Both the position numbers and the translations under genes were made by a program. Shown here one piece after another: positions 63,055 through 64,000 of a stretch of 64,000 nt of DNA. Under the pieces are notes generated by a model, which worked only from the letters and a program-made list of their open reading frames with translations, had not been told where the DNA came from and ran no database searches. The stretch comes from Candidatus Defluviilinea proxima (GTDB taxonomy: Bacteria; Chloroflexota; Anaerolineae; Anaerolineales; Villigracilaceae): contig JADKIW010000001.1 of the NCBI GenBank assembly GCA_016721115.1, positions 1,689,501-1,753,500 of the forward strand, written 5' to 3'. Position 1 is the first letter of the stretch, and the number at the start of each line of letters is the position of its first letter.

Positions 63055-63087
63055 AAACCGCGTCCCGTTTTAGAGACGCGGTTTTTT
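63055..63087 (+). terminator. Rho-independent terminator
   Basis: AAACCGCGTC (63055-63064) pairs with GACGCGGTTT (63075-63084), followed by a T run. Confidence 0.9.
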
Positions 63088-63230
63088 GTCATATGCTTCT
63101 ATTCACAAATTAATTCGAAAAAGTGTAATTTGTGATTGCACTGGGTATACTTGGCTAAATTATTTCTCGGTATACATTCCCCATTTGGGGATGGTGTTCA
63201 CTACATCTTACGGGTAACATAGAATACATT

Positions 63231-64000
63231 ATGGAAATCTCACAAACCATTCACCTGCTCGGCGATTTGCTAGGGGAAGTTATCTCTGATCTTGAATCTC
63301 CTGCCATCTTTCAAACGGTGGAGCGGATCCGCGCGGAAGCCAAGGCGCGTCGTGCCGGTGATCGTGAAGCGGCCGGGCGCTTACAGGAACTGATCTCAGC
63401 TTTATCGTCCGATGAAGCGCGTGCTGTATCTGCCGCATTTGCCACATACTTCGACTTGGTGAATATTGCTGAAGATCATCAACGCGTCTTGTTGATGAGG
63501 CAAAGGCAGGATCAGAAATACCCGAACCCTGTGGATGAATCCATTGGCGAATCCATTGCCATACTTAAACAGCGTGGCGTCACCAGTGGACAGATGAAAG
63601 AACTTTTGGAAAATCTTTCCATTGAGTTGGTGCTTACGGCGCATCCGACCGAAGCGCGGCGGCGTACTGTCTTATCGAAGATAGAAGGCGTGGCGCAGTT
63701 GGTTCAGGAGTTCAGCGATAACCAATCATCGGAGCGTAGAAGCGCCGAGATATTGCAGTCCCTGCGAACCGAAATTTCAGCACTATGGCTCACCGAACGT
63801 GCCCGCCTTAATCAATTGGCCGTGACCGATGAAGTGAAGACCGGTTTGTATTATGTGGATGCGTTTTTCTGGAAAGCCATTCCCGCTGTCTATGAAGACC
63901 TCGAGAGAGCACTAAAGATCCATTACCCCGAACTGCGTGCCCCTGCCACATGGTTGAAGCTGGCCTCGTGGATCGGTGGCGACCGTGATGGCAATCCAAA
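63231..64000 (+). CDS. ppc: Phosphoenolpyruvate carboxylase, bacterial type (3' end outside window)
   Basis: The frame opens at ATG 63231 and runs off the window, giving 256 residues of about 900. It carboxylates PEP to oxaloacetate, topping up the TCA cycle. The catalytic motif LTAHPTEARRR places His at residue 138, the same number as in E. coli, and the fragment ends in ASWIGGDRDGNPK, the second PEPC signature. This is a canonical ppc, distinct from the PEPC-like region of the giant fusion at 1695-7307. Confidence 0.95.
   Translation, partial: MEISQTIHLLGDLLGEVISDLESPAIFQTVERIRAEAKARRAGDREAAGRLQELISALSSDEARAVSAAFATYFDLVNIAEDHQRVLLMRQRQDQKYPNPVDESIGESIAILKQRGVTSGQMKELLENLSIELVLTAHPTEARRRTVLSKIEGVAQLVQEFSDNQSSERRSAEILQSLRTEISALWLTERARLNQLAVTDEVKTGLYYVDAFFWKAIPAVYEDLERALKIHYPELRAPATWLKLASWIGGDRDGNP

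Noticed and set aside
1..64000. CRISPR array, tRNA, rRNA, transposase or prophage genes
   Set aside because: No regularly spaced repeats, cloverleaf-like sequences, or mobile-element proteins were recognised on either strand; the repeats present are explained by gene-internal duplication and small hairpins.

Overview
The window looks like a chromosome segment of a mid-GC, free-living, polysaccharide-degrading member of the Chloroflexota, most likely an Anaerolineae/Anaerolineales relative. This is inferred from gene style and was not tested. The cues are lipoprotein binding proteins with TEAPA/PAPAP linkers, very large GAF/PAS sensor kinases, a class I xylose isomerase, and many enzyme-signalling fusions. 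No rRNA, tRNA, transposase, phage gene or CRISPR array was seen.

Layout. 1-7.3 kb: the end of an MDR-type oxidoreductase, then an SPFH membrane protein overlapping a gene for a 1,870-residue protein. That protein has two aminotransferase-like halves followed by a region resembling archaeal-type PEP carboxylase. 7.5-18 kb: a LacI regulator behind a 36-bp palindromic operator, a CUT1 sugar importer without its ATPase, and a GH43, a GH8-(inactive GH26-like) lipoprotein and a GH3, which together form a xylan/xylo-oligosaccharide locus. 18-31.5 kb: a ROK-type XylR diverges from xylA over a textbook xyl operator. Next come a REC-HTH-REC regulator divergent from an ABC-ATPase/histidine-kinase fusion, a xylose-type importer whose binding protein is an almost perfect tandem duplication, a mutarotase-like protein and xylulokinase.

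31.6-52.6 kb: a 21-kb signalling island, mostly on one strand with tiny gaps or overlaps. It holds a GAF kinase with its response regulator, a REC-REC-GAF-PAS kinase, three membrane HAMP-GAF sensors with no output domain, a 1,691-residue PAS/GAF kinase, a threonine-synthase-like enzyme fused to a receiver domain, a lone receiver, and an orphan binding lipoprotein. 52.9-63 kb: envelope-stress-like genes (a frameshifted membrane protein, a LiaF/GIN-type protein, a LiaRS-like two-component pair and an ABC-2 exporter with two permeases) plus a methyltransferase and an HD protein. The window ends inside a canonical bacterial ppc gene.

How it fits together: extracellular GH8/GH43/GH3 enzymes would shorten xylan. 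The CUT1 system would import oligomers and the XylFGH-like system xylose, and XylA and XylB would feed xylulose-5-phosphate to the pentose phosphate pathway, with LacI- and XylR-type repressors gating expression. The most unusual features are (i) the ABC-ATPase-kinase fusion beside a duplicated xylose-binding protein and a two-receiver regulator, suggesting transporter-coupled sugar sensing; (ii) the threonine-synthase-receiver fusion inside a sensor operon; and (iii) the aminotransferase-PEP-carboxylase-like giant.
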